64,000 nt of DNA, from the NCBI RefSeq assembly GCF_000761215.1, contig NZ_CP009438.1:1054001-1118000 (forward strand), in the 5' to 3' direction. The notes under the pieces are model-generated. The model worked only from the letters and a program-made list of their open reading frames with translations. It was not told the origin of the DNA and did not search any database. The stretch is from Streptomyces glaucescens. GTDB lineage: Bacteria; Actinomycetota; Actinomycetes; Streptomycetales; Streptomycetaceae. Within the stretch, counting starts at the first letter, position 1; each line of letters opens with the position of its first letter. This document shows, piece after piece, positions 1 to 9,306 of the stretch. The translations under genes were made by a program, and so were the position numbers.

Positions 1-293
1 GGGGCGCCTTCACGGTGAACCTGCTGCACGAGGGCGCCCAGGACGCCGCCGAGCTGTTCGCCTCGGGCAACCCGCACCGCTTCGACCTGCTGCCGTGGGA
101 GCAGGACGCCGACGCCTCGGGTCCCCATCTGGTGCGGGACGCCCACACGGTGGCGGACTGCACGGTCTCCCTGACCCAGGCCGTCGGCGACCACGTGACC
201 GTGTTCGGCCGTACCCGCAGGATCGTGCGGCACCGCACGCGGTCGCCGCTGCTGTACGGGCTGCGGCAGTTCAGGCCGTGGCCGGGGAGCTGA
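1..293 (+). CDS. Flavin reductase-like domain protein (C-terminal fragment)
   Basis: This is the 3' end of a gene that begins before the window; the reading frame is entered at base 3. The visible peptide has the AFTVNLLHEG and ELFASGNPHRF blocks typical of the FMN-binding domain of two-component flavin reductases. These enzymes use NAD(P)H to make reduced FMN/FAD for a partner monooxygenase. The C-terminus (LLYGLRQFRPW) is also usual for the family. A strong hairpin lies 40 bases after the stop. The gene converges on the TetR gene at 412-1104, so a functional link to the cluster is not shown. The family call is fairly secure and the partner is unknown. Confidence 0.75.
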   Translation, partial: GAFTVNLLHEGAQDAAELFASGNPHRFDLLPWEQDADASGPHLVRDAHTVADCTVSLTQAVGDHVTVFGRTRRIVRHRTRSPLLYGLRQFRPWPGS

Positions 294-332
294 CGCCCCG
301 GGACGGCCGGCGCGGCGCGCCGCACACACTGA

Positions 333-360
333 GGCCGGCAGGGCGTTCGCCCTGCCGGCC
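333..360. terminator. Hairpin terminator between convergent genes
   Basis: A 13-bp perfect inverted repeat (333-345 with 348-360) with a tiny loop lies between the flavin reductase stop and the 3' end of the TetR gene. There is no T-tract, as is common for Streptomyces terminators. It could serve both directions. Confidence 0.7.
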
Positions 361-411
361 TGCGTGTCGTGCGGGGCCCTCCCGGCCGCGGGCCGGGACG
401 TGCCCGGGCGG

Positions 412-1104
412 TCACGGGTGCCCGGCCGTGCCGGGGCATACGGCGCCCTGGGCCAGCAGCCCGTCGACCACCGCCTCGAGTCCGCGCTGGTGGTGGTCGC
501 CCGCCGCCAGCTCCACCCACTGGTCGCGCAGCCGGGCCAGGAGGGGGAAGGCGTCGGGGTCCAGGGACAGCATGGCGCGCTCCCAGGGCGTGTCCTCGCC
601 CTTGCGGCGGGCCCGCTCCCGGTTGAGGCGGACGAGCAGCTCACCGATCGTGTAGTACCAGATGACGCGGTAGGCATAGACGGCTTCCTCGTGGCTCATC
701 CCGCAGGCGACCGCGGCGTCGATCATGCTCTCCACGAGTCTCAGCGCCGAGGCGCTCACATGGTCCTCGGACGTCACCGCCTCCACCGCCCAGGGACAGT
801 CAGCGAGCATCCCGTGGAGGGTCCGCGCGCCCGCGAGGAGCCGTTCGCGCGGCTCGTGGGGCAGTTCGGCGCGGGGCAGGCGCTCGGTCCGCGCGTCCAG
901 CAGCAGGGTGAGCAGCTCGTCCTTGTCCTTGACGTGGTAGTACAGCGCCATCGGCGTGCTGGACATCTCTTTCGCCAGGCGGCGCATGGACAGGTGCTCC
1001 GCCCCCTCCTCGGTGAGGATGCGCTCGGCGCTGCTGAGGATCGCCTCCCGCGACAGACGGCGCGGCCGGCCCAGCCGGCCGGGGCGTTGACTCCAGGACT
1101 CCAT
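412..1104 (-). CDS. TetR-family transcriptional regulator (paralogue of 33253-33918)
   Basis: The protein has 230 residues. The N-terminal helix-turn-helix contains LSREAILSSAERIL and MRRLAKEMSSTPMALYYHV, which is classic TetR. A TetR_C-type ligand domain with the AVYAYRVIWYYTIGELLVR block follows. The ATG at 1104 was chosen because it gives a normal short N-tail and has a purine-rich stretch upstream. The protein is strikingly similar to the second TetR at 33253-33918 along its whole length, including the HH(Q/R)RGLEAV(V/I)DGLLAQ ending, so the two probably sense related ligands. It is the outermost regulator on the left of the cluster and probably represses nearby genes and itself. The operator and ligand are unknown. 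Confidence 0.9.
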   Translation of the reverse strand: MESWSQRPGRLGRPRRLSREAILSSAERILTEEGAEHLSMRRLAKEMSSTPMALYYHVKDKDELLTLLLDARTERLPRAELPHEPRERLLAGARTLHGMLADCPWAVEAVTSEDHVSASALRLVESMIDAAVACGMSHEEAVYAYRVIWYYTIGELLVRLNRERARRKGEDTPWERAMLSLDPDAFPLLARLRDQWVELAAGDHHQRGLEAVVDGLLAQGAVCPGTAGHP

Positions 1105-1941
1105 GAGACCAGCTTTCCGAAACCGTTGGGGTGATGACGTGTCGACCGCCGCGTGGCTCAACCGGCCGGGCGCGCGGGGGCACTTGCCGTCCTCGGCGCC
1201 CGGAGGAGCCGGCACCGCGGGCGGTGGCCGCACCGGGCGCGGGCCGACCCGGCCCCGGCACGGTCGCCGGTCGTGAGGCCGCCCGGCCGCACCGGATCGG
1301 GTGGGTGAGCGGGCGTCGCCGCTGCGGGACCGGCTCCACGGCGCCGGGACCGGCGCACGCGCAGGGCGCGACCGGGCGGAGCCGCCGCGAGGGCCGGCGT
1401 CCGGCGGCGCCGGGACCGAACGGGCGAGGAGTGACCGGCGCTCCGCGCGGAGGCGGTGCCGGGCGCCTGGCCCTCTCGGCCCTGCCACGTCCGGGCGTCC
1501 CGTCGTCCCGTCGCGCCGAGCGAACCGTGTCCGCTGTGACCCGGGTGGCAGCGCACTGGGCGCGGCCGGGCGCATCCGGGCGGGACGGCGGTGCCGGCCG
1601 GTGCTCCCCGAAGGCCCGTCCCGGCGATCGGCCGGGGTGCCGGTGGTGTGCGGCCGGGCGCGCCGTACGGTCCGGCGGCGTGCGCAGCGGTTCTCGGCGG
1701 GTGCGCCGGGCGCGGTTCTCGTGGGACGCGCTCCAGCGCCGGGCCCACCGGCCACGGGACGCAGGTGCCGCCGAACGCCCCCGGACCGCGGCGGTGCCGC
1801 CTGCGGGCCGGGCTCGCCACCGGGCGCACCGGCCGCGCTCCCCCGGCTCGGGCCCGGGCGCGAGGGCGCCCGGGCCCGTCGGCGGACCAGGGCCGGTGTG
1901 TCACCGGTGCGGGCGGGCGCGCCGCGGACGGCGCGAGGTGC
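1105..1941. other. Long GC-rich region with no convincing gene
   Basis: About 840 bases separate the TetR start from the 3' end of the next leftward gene. Several long open frames cross it on both strands, but their translations are Arg/Gly/Pro-rich and match no family. They look like chance frames in very GC-rich DNA. The right edge near 1105-1140 should hold the TetR promoter. I saw no strong hairpin, tRNA or clear repeat array. Confidence 0.5.
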
Positions 1942-2244
1942 TCAGCCGCGGTTGCCGGCCCGGGAACGTGCTCCCGCGTGCTCACGGCACGCCATTTTCG
2001 TCGCCTCCACGGTGCTGCGGGCCAAGGCGACGGCTTCGTACAGGAGATCCATCCGGGCCGTGTGGCCGTCCGCGACGTCCTGGTGGGTGCGCAGCAGCAG
2101 GGCCGCGCAGTTCAGGGCGTCACAGGCCGCGCTGACCTCCGCGGGGATGCGGCGCCGGCTCGCGTCGCGCAGCTCCCAGGCCAGCTTCTCCAGATGCTGG
2201 ACGACCGTCGTGAGCTCCACGGCCGTCTCATGGACGGCAGACAT
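1942..2244 (-). CDS. Small helical protein of unknown function
   Basis: This gene encodes 100 residues from the ATG at 2244, preceded by a GGGAG ribosome site. The sequence is amphipathic and Ala/Leu/Glu-rich, with blocks such as VVQHLEKLAWELRDASRR and ARMDLLYEAVALARSTVEA, and should fold as an all-helical bundle. No signal peptide or membrane span is visible. I do not recognise the family. It lies 72 bases downstream of the carbamoyltransferase in the same direction, so the two are probably co-transcribed. It could be a small accessory or binding protein of the pathway. The real gene call rests on the good ribosome site and a composition unlike the junk frames around it. Confidence 0.6.
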   Translation of the reverse strand: MSAVHETAVELTTVVQHLEKLAWELRDASRRRIPAEVSAACDALNCAALLLRTHQDVADGHTARMDLLYEAVALARSTVEATKMACREHAGARSRAGNRG

Positions 2245-2316
2245 AGAAAGACTCCCTTCCCCTACCCCGGCGCCGGGGCGCCGCACTGCGGCGTCCCGGC
2301 GGACGGACCATGGACG

Positions 2317-4116
2317 TCAGGCGGCCTGACCGGTCTTTGTGACGAGGTAGTTGCCGAGCACCAGGTAGTCGATCTCGGTGCCCAGGAAGCAGTTCAGCGC
2401 GTCGGCCGGGGAGCACACGATCGGCTCGCCCGCCACGTTGAACGACGTGTTGATCAGGCAGGGCACGTCGGTCAGCGCGGTGAAGCGGCGCAGCAGCGTC
2501 GCCAGCAGCGGCGTGTCCTCGTCGGTGATGGTCTGCACCCGGGACGTACCGTCGACGTGTGTCGCACCCGGGATGATGTTGTGGTACTCCGGGCGCACCG
2601 GGAACACGAACGTCATGTAGGGCGAACGCTTCTTGCGGCCCATCTCGAAGATCTTGTCCGCGTCCGACTCCAGCACGATCGGCGCGAACGGGCGGAACGG
2701 CTCACGGTGCTTCACCCGGGTGTTGATGACATCCTTGATGTCCGCGAACTTCGGGTTCGCCAGGATGCTGCGGTGGCCCAGCGCCCGCGGGCCGTGCTCC
2801 AGCCGGCCCTGGAACCAGCCGATGACGACCTTCTCGGTGAGCAGCTTCGCCACCTGGTCGGCGACCTCGCCGTCGGGGATGCGGGTGTACTCCACCCGGT
2901 CGCCGAACTCGCGCAGGGTGCTCTCGATCGTCGCCTCGTCGTACTCCGGCCCCACGTACGGGGTGACCGTGTCGGCGTACTTGACCTCGGCGGTGTTGTC
3001 GGGGTGGTTGGCCCAGGCGTGGACGGCGGCACCGATGACGACGCCGGTGTCGCTGGCGCCGAAGCTCACCGACATGTCCTCGAAGCGCGAACCCTCCAGG
3101 AGCTGGGTGTTGTTGACGCAGTTCAGCGCCAGACCGCCCTCGAAGAGCAGGTGGTTCAGGTCGGTCCTGGACTCCAGGGCGCGCAGCTGGTGGCTGGTGA
3201 CGGCGGTGAGCATGTCCTGCGCCGCGGCGGCGATGTTGGCCTTGTACTCCAGGGTGTCCTGGAACGGTCCGAAGCACTTCTCGAACAGGCCGTCGAAGCA
3301 GCGGGGGTTCTCCAGGTCGTGCGGCCGGACCAGGGAGTAGCGGCCCCCCTCGTGCAGCTGGACGATGTGCTCCAGGAACGGGTTCGGCGAGGGCGCCTCG
3401 GCGAACCCGGACAGGCCCATGACCTTGTACTCGTCGTTGTTCGGCACGAAGCCCAGGAAGCGCGTGATCGAGGCGAACAGGTTGCCCAGCGAGTCGTTGG
3501 CGCTGATGATCGACTCTTCGAAGACGCGGATCTTGCCGTCGCGTATTTCACCGGTCAGCGAGGAGAAAAGCTCGGCGCGACCGTCACTGATGAGGAATGC
3601 GGTGTCCTTCATTCCCGCCATGTAGTAACCGGTCATCGCGTGCGCGAGGTGGTGCTGGACGAACACCACCTTCTCCGGGTCGGGAGTGAATCCGGTGCGG
3701 GCGGCGAAGTCGGCGAGAATCGCTTCGCGACCGAGGGCCTTGTCGAACAGTTCACCGATGCGGGCGAGCCGGTCGACCTTTTCCATGGGCGGCAGCGGAG
3801 CCGACGCCAGGTCGTGCATGGTCGCGTCGAAGACCTCGTTGGAGAAATTCCACGGGATGGCGATGAGGTCGATGTCGGAGAACTCGATGCCGGCCTTCTC
3901 GAGGCACCACTGCACCGCGTTGATCGGGAAGTCGGAGGTCTTCTTCTCCCGGTTGAGCCGCTCTTCCTCCACGGCAGCCACCAGCTTGCCGTCCACCAAC
4001 AGCGCTGCGCCCGCGTCATGGCCGAGGATGTAGTGCTTCTCCGTCCCGACCGCGCCGAACTTGTCGGCGAAGACTTCTGCGCCCCGGGTGAACCCGTTGC
4101 AACCCAGAACAATCAT
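2317..4116 (-). CDS. O-carbamoyltransferase (NodU/CmcH family)
   Basis: The protein has 599 residues, full length for the family. These enzymes transfer a carbamoyl group from carbamoyl phosphate, via carbamoyl-adenylate, to a hydroxyl group of a natural product. The N-terminal Kae1-like domain has the HHLAHAMTGYY block, whose histidines bind metal and ligand, followed by DGRAELFSS. Further on come FEGGLALNCVNNTQL and the C-terminal GWFQGRLEHGPRALGHRSI, which is almost invariant in the family. The ATG at 4116 is preceded by GAAGGAAA. It is transcribed from the 4117-4481 spacer with the small gene at 1942 behind it. As the only clear late tailoring transferase in region A, it suggests a carbamate in the product. 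A second, diverged family member lies at 42547. Confidence 0.92.
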   Translation of the reverse strand: MIVLGCNGFTRGAEVFADKFGAVGTEKHYILGHDAGAALLVDGKLVAAVEEERLNREKKTSDFPINAVQWCLEKAGIEFSDIDLIAIPWNFSNEVFDATMHDLASAPLPPMEKVDRLARIGELFDKALGREAILADFAARTGFTPDPEKVVFVQHHLAHAMTGYYMAGMKDTAFLISDGRAELFSSLTGEIRDGKIRVFEESIISANDSLGNLFASITRFLGFVPNNDEYKVMGLSGFAEAPSPNPFLEHIVQLHEGGRYSLVRPHDLENPRCFDGLFEKCFGPFQDTLEYKANIAAAAQDMLTAVTSHQLRALESRTDLNHLLFEGGLALNCVNNTQLLEGSRFEDMSVSFGASDTGVVIGAAVHAWANHPDNTAEVKYADTVTPYVGPEYDEATIESTLREFGDRVEYTRIPDGEVADQVAKLLTEKVVIGWFQGRLEHGPRALGHRSILANPKFADIKDVINTRVKHREPFRPFAPIVLESDADKIFEMGRKKRSPYMTFVFPVRPEYHNIIPGATHVDGTSRVQTITDEDTPLLATLLRRFTALTDVPCLINTSFNVAGEPIVCSPADALNCFLGTEIDYLVLGNYLVTKTGQAA

Positions 4117-4481
4117 GACAAATTTCCTTCTCTGTTCTGCTGCGTCGCGTGCACGGTCCGCCAGCCGGCGAACAGAGCCCTGACGGTGTCGGACGGCTGC
4201 GTGCCGGACTTTCCAAGTGCGGAAATAATTCGAGCGTCTTTTGCCTACCGAATTTCCCGGCCAGGCTACCGACGCGGATCAGCCGGTTGCAATGTGCGGA
4301 TCACACCGCTATAAGTGCGTTTCTCACAGCTCGGCGAAAGGCTGTGAGATGATCGGTCGCTTACAATCGGAGCGCGTGGCGGAGTCGAACACACGCCTTC
4401 CCGACATCGCTGCCATTGCATTGCCGGCGGCAAACGTATGCGCCGTATTCAGCATCAAACCAGTCCCTGGGAGAGGCTGCC
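4117..4481. promoter_or_regulatory. Divergent promoter region with inverted repeat
   Basis: This 365-base spacer between the leftward carbamoyltransferase and the rightward esterase is clearly less GC-rich than its surroundings. It contains a 9-bp inverted repeat (TCTCACAGC at 4322-4330 with GCTGTGAGA at 4341-4349, 10-base spacer) that could be a regulator site. Promoters in both directions are inferred from the gene layout, not from recognised -35/-10 boxes. Confidence 0.5.
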
Positions 4482-5468
4482 ATGCCACTGGACCGCATAC
4501 TTCGTAACCTGATCACCTGGCAACGCGCCGGCGGCCCCCCGGCCTCCCTTCGCGACATGACCGTCGAGCAGGCCCGCGAACGGTATCTCGCCAACGCGAT
4601 CCGCCCCCGCCGCCCGGACGGCGACGCGGGCCCCGCCGTCACGACGGCCGACCACCGGGTCGGCACCGCGGACGGGTCGTCGTTCCGGGTCCGGGTCTAC
4701 ACCCCCGCGTCCGACGAGGGCCGGGTGATCACCTATCTGCACGGCGGCGGATGGGTGCTGGGCGACATCGACAGCCACGACTGGGTGTGCCGCATCGTGG
4801 CCGAGTCGCTGGGCGCGGTCGTCGTCTCCGCCGACTACCGGCGGGCCCCGGAGTTCCCCTATCCCACTCCCCTGCTCGACGCCATCGCCGCGGCCCGCTG
4901 GACGAGCCGCGCCTTCCCGGACCGCGACCACGTCATCGCCGGGGACAGCGCCGGAGCCAGTCTGTCGGTCGGAGTGGCCATGGACGCGCGCGACACCGGC
5001 GACGTGGAGTTCGCCGCGCAGCTCCTGCTGTACCCGCCGGCGGATCCCAGCCTGCGCTTCGCCGCGGCCGGTGCGCACCCCGAGGGCTACCTGCTGTCCG
5101 TCGACGACATGGCCTGGTCCTACGACCAGTACGTGCCCGACCCGCAGCAGCGCGCCGAACCCGCCCTCGACCTGCTCGGCGCGGATCTGCGGCACCTGCC
5201 GCCGGCGGTGGTCGGCACGGCCGAGTTCGACCCGCTCCACGACGAGGGCGTCGAGCTGGCCGACAAGCTGTGCGTCGACGGCGTCGCCGTCCGCCACGTG
5301 CCCGGTCCCGGTCTGGTGCACGGCTACTTCCTCATGCAGGACATCGTGCCGGCGGCGGCCGTCTGCGCCCGGCGGGTCCTGGAGGAGCTGGACGCGGTGC
5401 TGCGGTCGGCACGGGAGGGACGCGAGAGTGCCCCGGCCACGTACGCCGAGGCACTCGGGGAGGGCTGA
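4482..5468 (+). CDS. Alpha/beta hydrolase, hormone-sensitive-lipase-type esterase
   Basis: The protein has 328 residues from the ATG at 4482, preceded by GGGAGAGG. It has the HSL-family oxyanion motif HGGGW and the nucleophile elbow GDSAGAS. The acid comes from the EFDPLHDEG block and the catalytic His from LVHGYF near the C-terminus. Members hydrolyse short acyl esters or amides. It is the only rightward gene in region A and converges on the acyl-AMP ligase at 5578, with two strong hairpins between. It could remove a protecting acyl group, release a carrier-bound product or act in self-protection. The sequence does not distinguish these. Confidence 0.88.
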   Translation: MPLDRILRNLITWQRAGGPPASLRDMTVEQARERYLANAIRPRRPDGDAGPAVTTADHRVGTADGSSFRVRVYTPASDEGRVITYLHGGGWVLGDIDSHDWVCRIVAESLGAVVVSADYRRAPEFPYPTPLLDAIAAARWTSRAFPDRDHVIAGDSAGASLSVGVAMDARDTGDVEFAAQLLLYPPADPSLRFAAAGAHPEGYLLSVDDMAWSYDQYVPDPQQRAEPALDLLGADLRHLPPAVVGTAEFDPLHDEGVELADKLCVDGVAVRHVPGPGLVHGYFLMQDIVPAAAVCARRVLEELDAVLRSAREGRESAPATYAEALGEG

Positions 5469-5474
5469 GCGAGC

Positions 5475-5548
5475 GGCGCCGGCGGGCACTCGCCCGCCGG
5501 CGCCCCGTGCCACCGCCCCGCCCGGCCCGACGGCCGGGCGGGGCGGTG
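5475..5548. terminator. Tandem hairpins between convergent genes
   Basis: Two perfect hairpins lie back to back. The first is a 13-bp stem (5475-5487 with 5492-5504) with loop ACTC. The second is a 17-bp stem (5511-5527 with 5532-5548) with loop CGAC. They separate the converging esterase and acyl-AMP ligase genes and probably end transcription from both sides. Confidence 0.8.
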
Positions 5549-5577
5549 CCGCACCGGGCGGCCCGTCGGACGGCCCG

Positions 5578-7344
5578 TCACCTGTCCCGCGCGGACCGGC
5601 TCGTCCGCCAGGCCCCCAGCGCGTCCGTCACCGGCTGCCCGTAGTCGGCGTACATCGGGCTCAGCTCGCCGTCCAGGAACAGCCCGCGCATCGCCACCCG
5701 CTGGATCTTGCCGCTGGTGGTGCGCCGCACCGCGCCGCGCCGCAGGAGGGCCACCCCGCCCACGGGGATGCCGAACTCGCGGTCGACCGTCTCCTTGATG
5801 CCGTCGGCCAGCCGGCGCAGCACGTCCTCGGCCGGGCGTCCGGTGACCTCGTGGGTCACGACGAGCACGTCCTCGGGCTCGGCGCCGCTCCTGGCGAGCG
5901 GCACGGTGAACGCGGCGCCGACGCTGCCCAGTTCGGGGTGGTGCTCGCGCAGCCGGCGCTCGATGTCCTGGGGGTACAGGTGGTGGCCGTACACGGTCAC
6001 CGTCTCGGCGAGCCGGCCGGTCACGTACAGCTCGCCGTCGAACAGCGTGCCCAGGTCGCCGGTGCGCAGATAGCCGCCCTGCACGAAGGCCCGTTCCGTC
6101 GCGGGGGTGTCGCCCCAGTACGCGGTGCCGATGCTGGGGCCGCGCAGCCAGATCTCGCCGATGCCGCCCGGCTGCAGCGGCTCACCGGTGCCCGGGTCGA
6201 CGATCAGCAGGTCGCAGTCGCTCGGGACACCGCAGCCGACCAGGTCGGCGCCGCTCTCGGCCGGGACGAAGCGGTTCTCCCGCAGCCGGTCCACGTCCAC
6301 CGTGGTCACCACGGCCTTGCGGAACGCCACGCCCGACACGAAGACCGTGGACTCGGCCATGCCGTAGCAGGGACACAGCACGTCGTCCCGCAGGCCCGCG
6401 GGCGCGAACCGCTTCGCGAACGCGTCCAGCACCGCGGTGTCGATCGGCTCCGAGCCGTTGACGGCCACCCGCCACCGGGACAGGTCCAGCCCGGCCAGCT
6501 GCTCGTCGCTGACCCGGGAACAGCACAGTTCGTAGGCGAAGTTGGGGGCCGCGGACAGGTGGATGCCGTACTTGTCGATCACCTGGAGCCAGTGGTGCGG
6601 CCGCTTCAGGAAGGCGCTCGAGCGCATCAGCACACAGGTGCCGCCGAGCAGCAGGGCGGGCAGGATCTGACCGAGCAGCCCCATGTCGTGGTAGTGCGGA
6701 ATCCATCCGCCCAGCCGGGTGCCGGCGCCCATCGCGAACGCGCGGCGCTGGCTGTCCACGTTGTGCAGCAGGTTGCCGTGGGTGAGGGTGACGCCCTTGG
6801 GGTCGCCGGTGGAACCCGAGGTGTACTGGAGCATCGCGAGGCTCTGCTGGTCCAGCTCCTCGGGCGTCCAGGACTCGCCCGGGTCCGCCAGGCCGGCGCT
6901 GTCGGTGGCCAGCACCCGGGTGCCGGTGAGTCCTTCGCCGTCGACCCAGGCCTGCACCTCGGGCAGGTTCTCCGCGTCGGTCAGGGCAGCGGAGACCGCG
7001 GCGTTCCGCGCGATGCCGGTCACCCGCGCCTGCTCGTGCCGGTAGCGGCCGGGCAGCGGCGCCGGGACGGCGGCCACGCCGGCGTACAGACAGCCCACGT
7101 AGGCGGCGGCGAAGTCGAAGCCGGTCGGGTACAGCAGGAGCACCCGGGTGCCCACGGGGTAGCGGGCCCGCAGCCATGAGCCGATCTTTCTGGCCTCGGC
7201 GTCCAGTTGAGCGTATGACCACCGGGTGTCGCCGTCGGTCCGCTCCACGTCGTCAACAAGGATCACCGCGGTGCGTTCCGGCGTCGTGAGCGCGTGCTCA
7301 CGAATCACCGCGGCAGCATCGGTAGCGTGCGGTAGATCGACCAT
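5578..7344 (-). CDS. Fatty acyl-AMP ligase (FAAL) 1
   Basis: The protein has 588 residues and is an ANL-superfamily enzyme that activates a fatty acid as acyl-AMP, usually for direct loading on a carrier protein. The ATP loop is YTSGSTGDPKGVTLTHGN. FAAL-type blocks follow: PHYHDMGLLGQILP, then APNFAYELC and CYGMAESTVFVSG. The C-terminal catalytic-lysine motif is TTSGKIQR. The ATG at 7344 has an AGAGGAAA site. A hairpin just downstream of the neighbouring FAAL2 gene suggests this gene has its own promoter in the 279-base gap 7345-7623. A second FAAL in the same cluster implies two different acyl substrates or two carrier partners. Chain length cannot be read from the sequence. Confidence 0.9.
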   Translation of the reverse strand: MVDLPHATDAAAVIREHALTTPERTAVILVDDVERTDGDTRWSYAQLDAEARKIGSWLRARYPVGTRVLLLYPTGFDFAAAYVGCLYAGVAAVPAPLPGRYRHEQARVTGIARNAAVSAALTDAENLPEVQAWVDGEGLTGTRVLATDSAGLADPGESWTPEELDQQSLAMLQYTSGSTGDPKGVTLTHGNLLHNVDSQRRAFAMGAGTRLGGWIPHYHDMGLLGQILPALLLGGTCVLMRSSAFLKRPHHWLQVIDKYGIHLSAAPNFAYELCCSRVSDEQLAGLDLSRWRVAVNGSEPIDTAVLDAFAKRFAPAGLRDDVLCPCYGMAESTVFVSGVAFRKAVVTTVDVDRLRENRFVPAESGADLVGCGVPSDCDLLIVDPGTGEPLQPGGIGEIWLRGPSIGTAYWGDTPATERAFVQGGYLRTGDLGTLFDGELYVTGRLAETVTVYGHHLYPQDIERRLREHHPELGSVGAAFTVPLARSGAEPEDVLVVTHEVTGRPAEDVLRRLADGIKETVDREFGIPVGGVALLRRGAVRRTTSGKIQRVAMRGLFLDGELSPMYADYGQPVTDALGAWRTSRSARDR

Positions 7345-7580
7345 GACTCTGGTTTCCTCTTTCCCGCCGTGTGCACGGCCCGGTACCGCCAAGACGGCCG
7401 GCAAGTACCTCGTCAAGGTGGGTTGTGCGGTCATTGGGCGTTGCGTCGACGCCGTCCCTCCCGGCCCCGGAGGGGGAGCCGGCACCGGGAGGGATGGCGG
7501 TGGCCTGGCCACCGGGCGCCTCGTGGTGCGTCGGGCGCCGGTGACCGGCGGTCGGCGGCGGTGCCGCCGACGTTCGTGCC

Positions 7581-7601
7581 GGGACGGCCCCGGGCCGTCC
7601 C
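7581..7601 (-). terminator. Hairpin downstream of FAAL2
   Basis: A 9-bp inverted repeat (GGGACGGCC with GGCCGTCCC) with a 3-base loop starts about 23 bases after the FAAL2 stop. It probably ends the main leftward operon and separates it from FAAL1. Confidence 0.55.
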
Positions 7602-7623
7602 GTCCGGCGAGCGCGGCCCGGCG

Positions 7624-9306
7624 CTACGGCCGGGCGACGAACAGCTCGCGGGCCTTGGCCCGCTGGAGCTTCCCGCTGGTCGTCTTGGGGATGCTGCGCT
7701 TGGGAACGAGATGGATCTCGGCGGGGGCCACGCCGGTCCGGGAGCTGACCGCGGACCGCACGGCCTGGCGCAGCGCGTCGTGGTGCTCCGCGTCCAGCTC
7801 CGTCTCGACGATCAGGTGCAGTTCCTCGGAGTCGGCGTCCTCGGCCCGGTGCCCGACCGCGATCACCGCGCCCAGCCGGACACCGGGCACGGTCTCCGCG
7901 GCCTGCTCGAAGTCCTGCGGGAAGTAGTTGGCCCCGCGGATGATGACGAGGTCCTTGGCGCGGCTGGTGATCCGCAGCGCGCCGTCCCGCAGGTAGCCGA
8001 TGTCCCCGGTGCGCCACCAGTCGGGCGCGTCGACGCACGCCGCGGTCTCCTCGGGCAGGTCGAAGTACCCGGACGTGCGCGAGGGGCCGCGGAACTGGAC
8101 GTGCCCGATCCCGTTCTCCCCGAGCGGCCGGCCCTCGTCGTCGACGATGCGCACCTCGGTGCCGGCCACCGGCTTGCCGCAGTCGACGATGTGCAGGGCC
8201 TCGGTGCTGTCCGGGTCGACGTCGACGGCCCGTCCCCCGCCGACCGCGGACTGCCGGTCGATGGAGTCGTACCGGAACGGCGCGTCCGGCCGGGTGCTGG
8301 TGATGGCCAGGGTCGCCTCGGCCATGCCGTAGCCGGGGACGAAGGCGCTCTCGGGCAGGCCCCAGCGGCGGAAGCGCTCGACGAAGCGCTGCACGGTGAC
8401 GGGCTGGATGGGTTCCGCCCCGCAGAGCGCCCCGCGCCAGGACGACAGGTCCACGCCCTCCATGTCCTCGTCGCGGACGCGGGAGGTGAGGTAGCCGTAG
8501 GCGAAGTTCGGGGCGGCTCCGAAGGCGCCGCGGTAGTGGCTGATGTACTGGAGCCACTCGACCGGGGCGCGCAGGAACCGCGAGGGGGACATCAGCACCG
8601 CGTCGCCGCCGACGTGGACCGGGCACAGCAGGCCCGTGATCAGGCCCATGTCGTGGTAGAGCGGGGCCCAGCTGACGGTCGTGTCCGCACGGGTCCAGCC
8701 GAGGACGTCGACGATCTGCTCGCAGTTCGCGGCCAGGTGGGCGTGCGAGATCATCACGCCCTTGGGCTTGCCCGTGGAGCCGGAGGTGCACTGGATCAGG
8801 GCCAGGTCGTCGCCGTCCGGACGGCGGATCGGGTGCTGGGGGGCGTCGCTCGCGGTGGCGCGGGCATAGAGCTCCTCGCCGTCGATCAGCGGGGTGTCGA
8901 AGAGGCCGTCGAGGGCCTGGATCACCGCGGACGTGGTGACGACGGCGGCGGGGCGCAGATAGCCGACGAGGTCCTTGAGCTGGCCCTCGAAGCCGGCGGC
9001 GCCGCCGAAGCGCAGCGGTACGGCGATGGCCGTGGGCATGGCGCCGGCCAGCTGGGTGCCGAAGAAGGCGGTGATGAACCGCGAGCCGGTCGGCAGGCAG
9101 AGCACCACCCGGTCGCCGCGGCCGACGCCCCGCTCGGCGAGGGCCGCCGCGCACCGGGCGGCGTTCTCGACGAGGGCGTCGTAGCGCAGGGTCTCCTCGC
9201 GGCCGGGTTCCGGGATCAGCGTGACCGCGGATCCGTCGGAACCGCGCTCCGCCTCGGCCAGCAACGCGTGCAAGATACTCGGGAATCGCGGACGCAGTGC
9301 GGTCAT
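7624..9306 (-). CDS. Fatty acyl-AMP ligase (FAAL) 2
   Basis: The protein has 560 residues. The ATG at 9306 overlaps the stop of the aminotransferase-reductase fusion as ATGA, so the two are translationally coupled. It has the ATP loop CTSGSTGKPKGVMISH and FAAL blocks APLYHDMGLITGLL, APNFAYGYLTS and PGYGMAEATLAI. The C-terminal lysine motif is PKTTSGKLQR. It should adenylate a fatty acid and load it on one of the operon's carrier proteins, giving the acyl thioester that the neighbouring reductase domain would consume. Coupling to the reductase makes this the best candidate for the chain that becomes an amine. Its exact acyl substrate is unknown. Confidence 0.9.
   Translation of the reverse strand: MTALRPRFPSILHALLAEAERGSDGSAVTLIPEPGREETLRYDALVENAARCAAALAERGVGRGDRVVLCLPTGSRFITAFFGTQLAGAMPTAIAVPLRFGGAAGFEGQLKDLVGYLRPAAVVTTSAVIQALDGLFDTPLIDGEELYARATASDAPQHPIRRPDGDDLALIQCTSGSTGKPKGVMISHAHLAANCEQIVDVLGWTRADTTVSWAPLYHDMGLITGLLCPVHVGGDAVLMSPSRFLRAPVEWLQYISHYRGAFGAAPNFAYGYLTSRVRDEDMEGVDLSSWRGALCGAEPIQPVTVQRFVERFRRWGLPESAFVPGYGMAEATLAITSTRPDAPFRYDSIDRQSAVGGGRAVDVDPDSTEALHIVDCGKPVAGTEVRIVDDEGRPLGENGIGHVQFRGPSRTSGYFDLPEETAACVDAPDWWRTGDIGYLRDGALRITSRAKDLVIIRGANYFPQDFEQAAETVPGVRLGAVIAVGHRAEDADSEELHLIVETELDAEHHDALRQAVRSAVSSRTGVAPAEIHLVPKRSIPKTTSGKLQRAKARELFVARP

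Noticed and set aside
1131..1941. Long open frames on both strands in the left spacer
   Set aside because: Mutually overlapping, Arg/Gly/Pro-rich, no motifs; typical chance frames of high-GC DNA.
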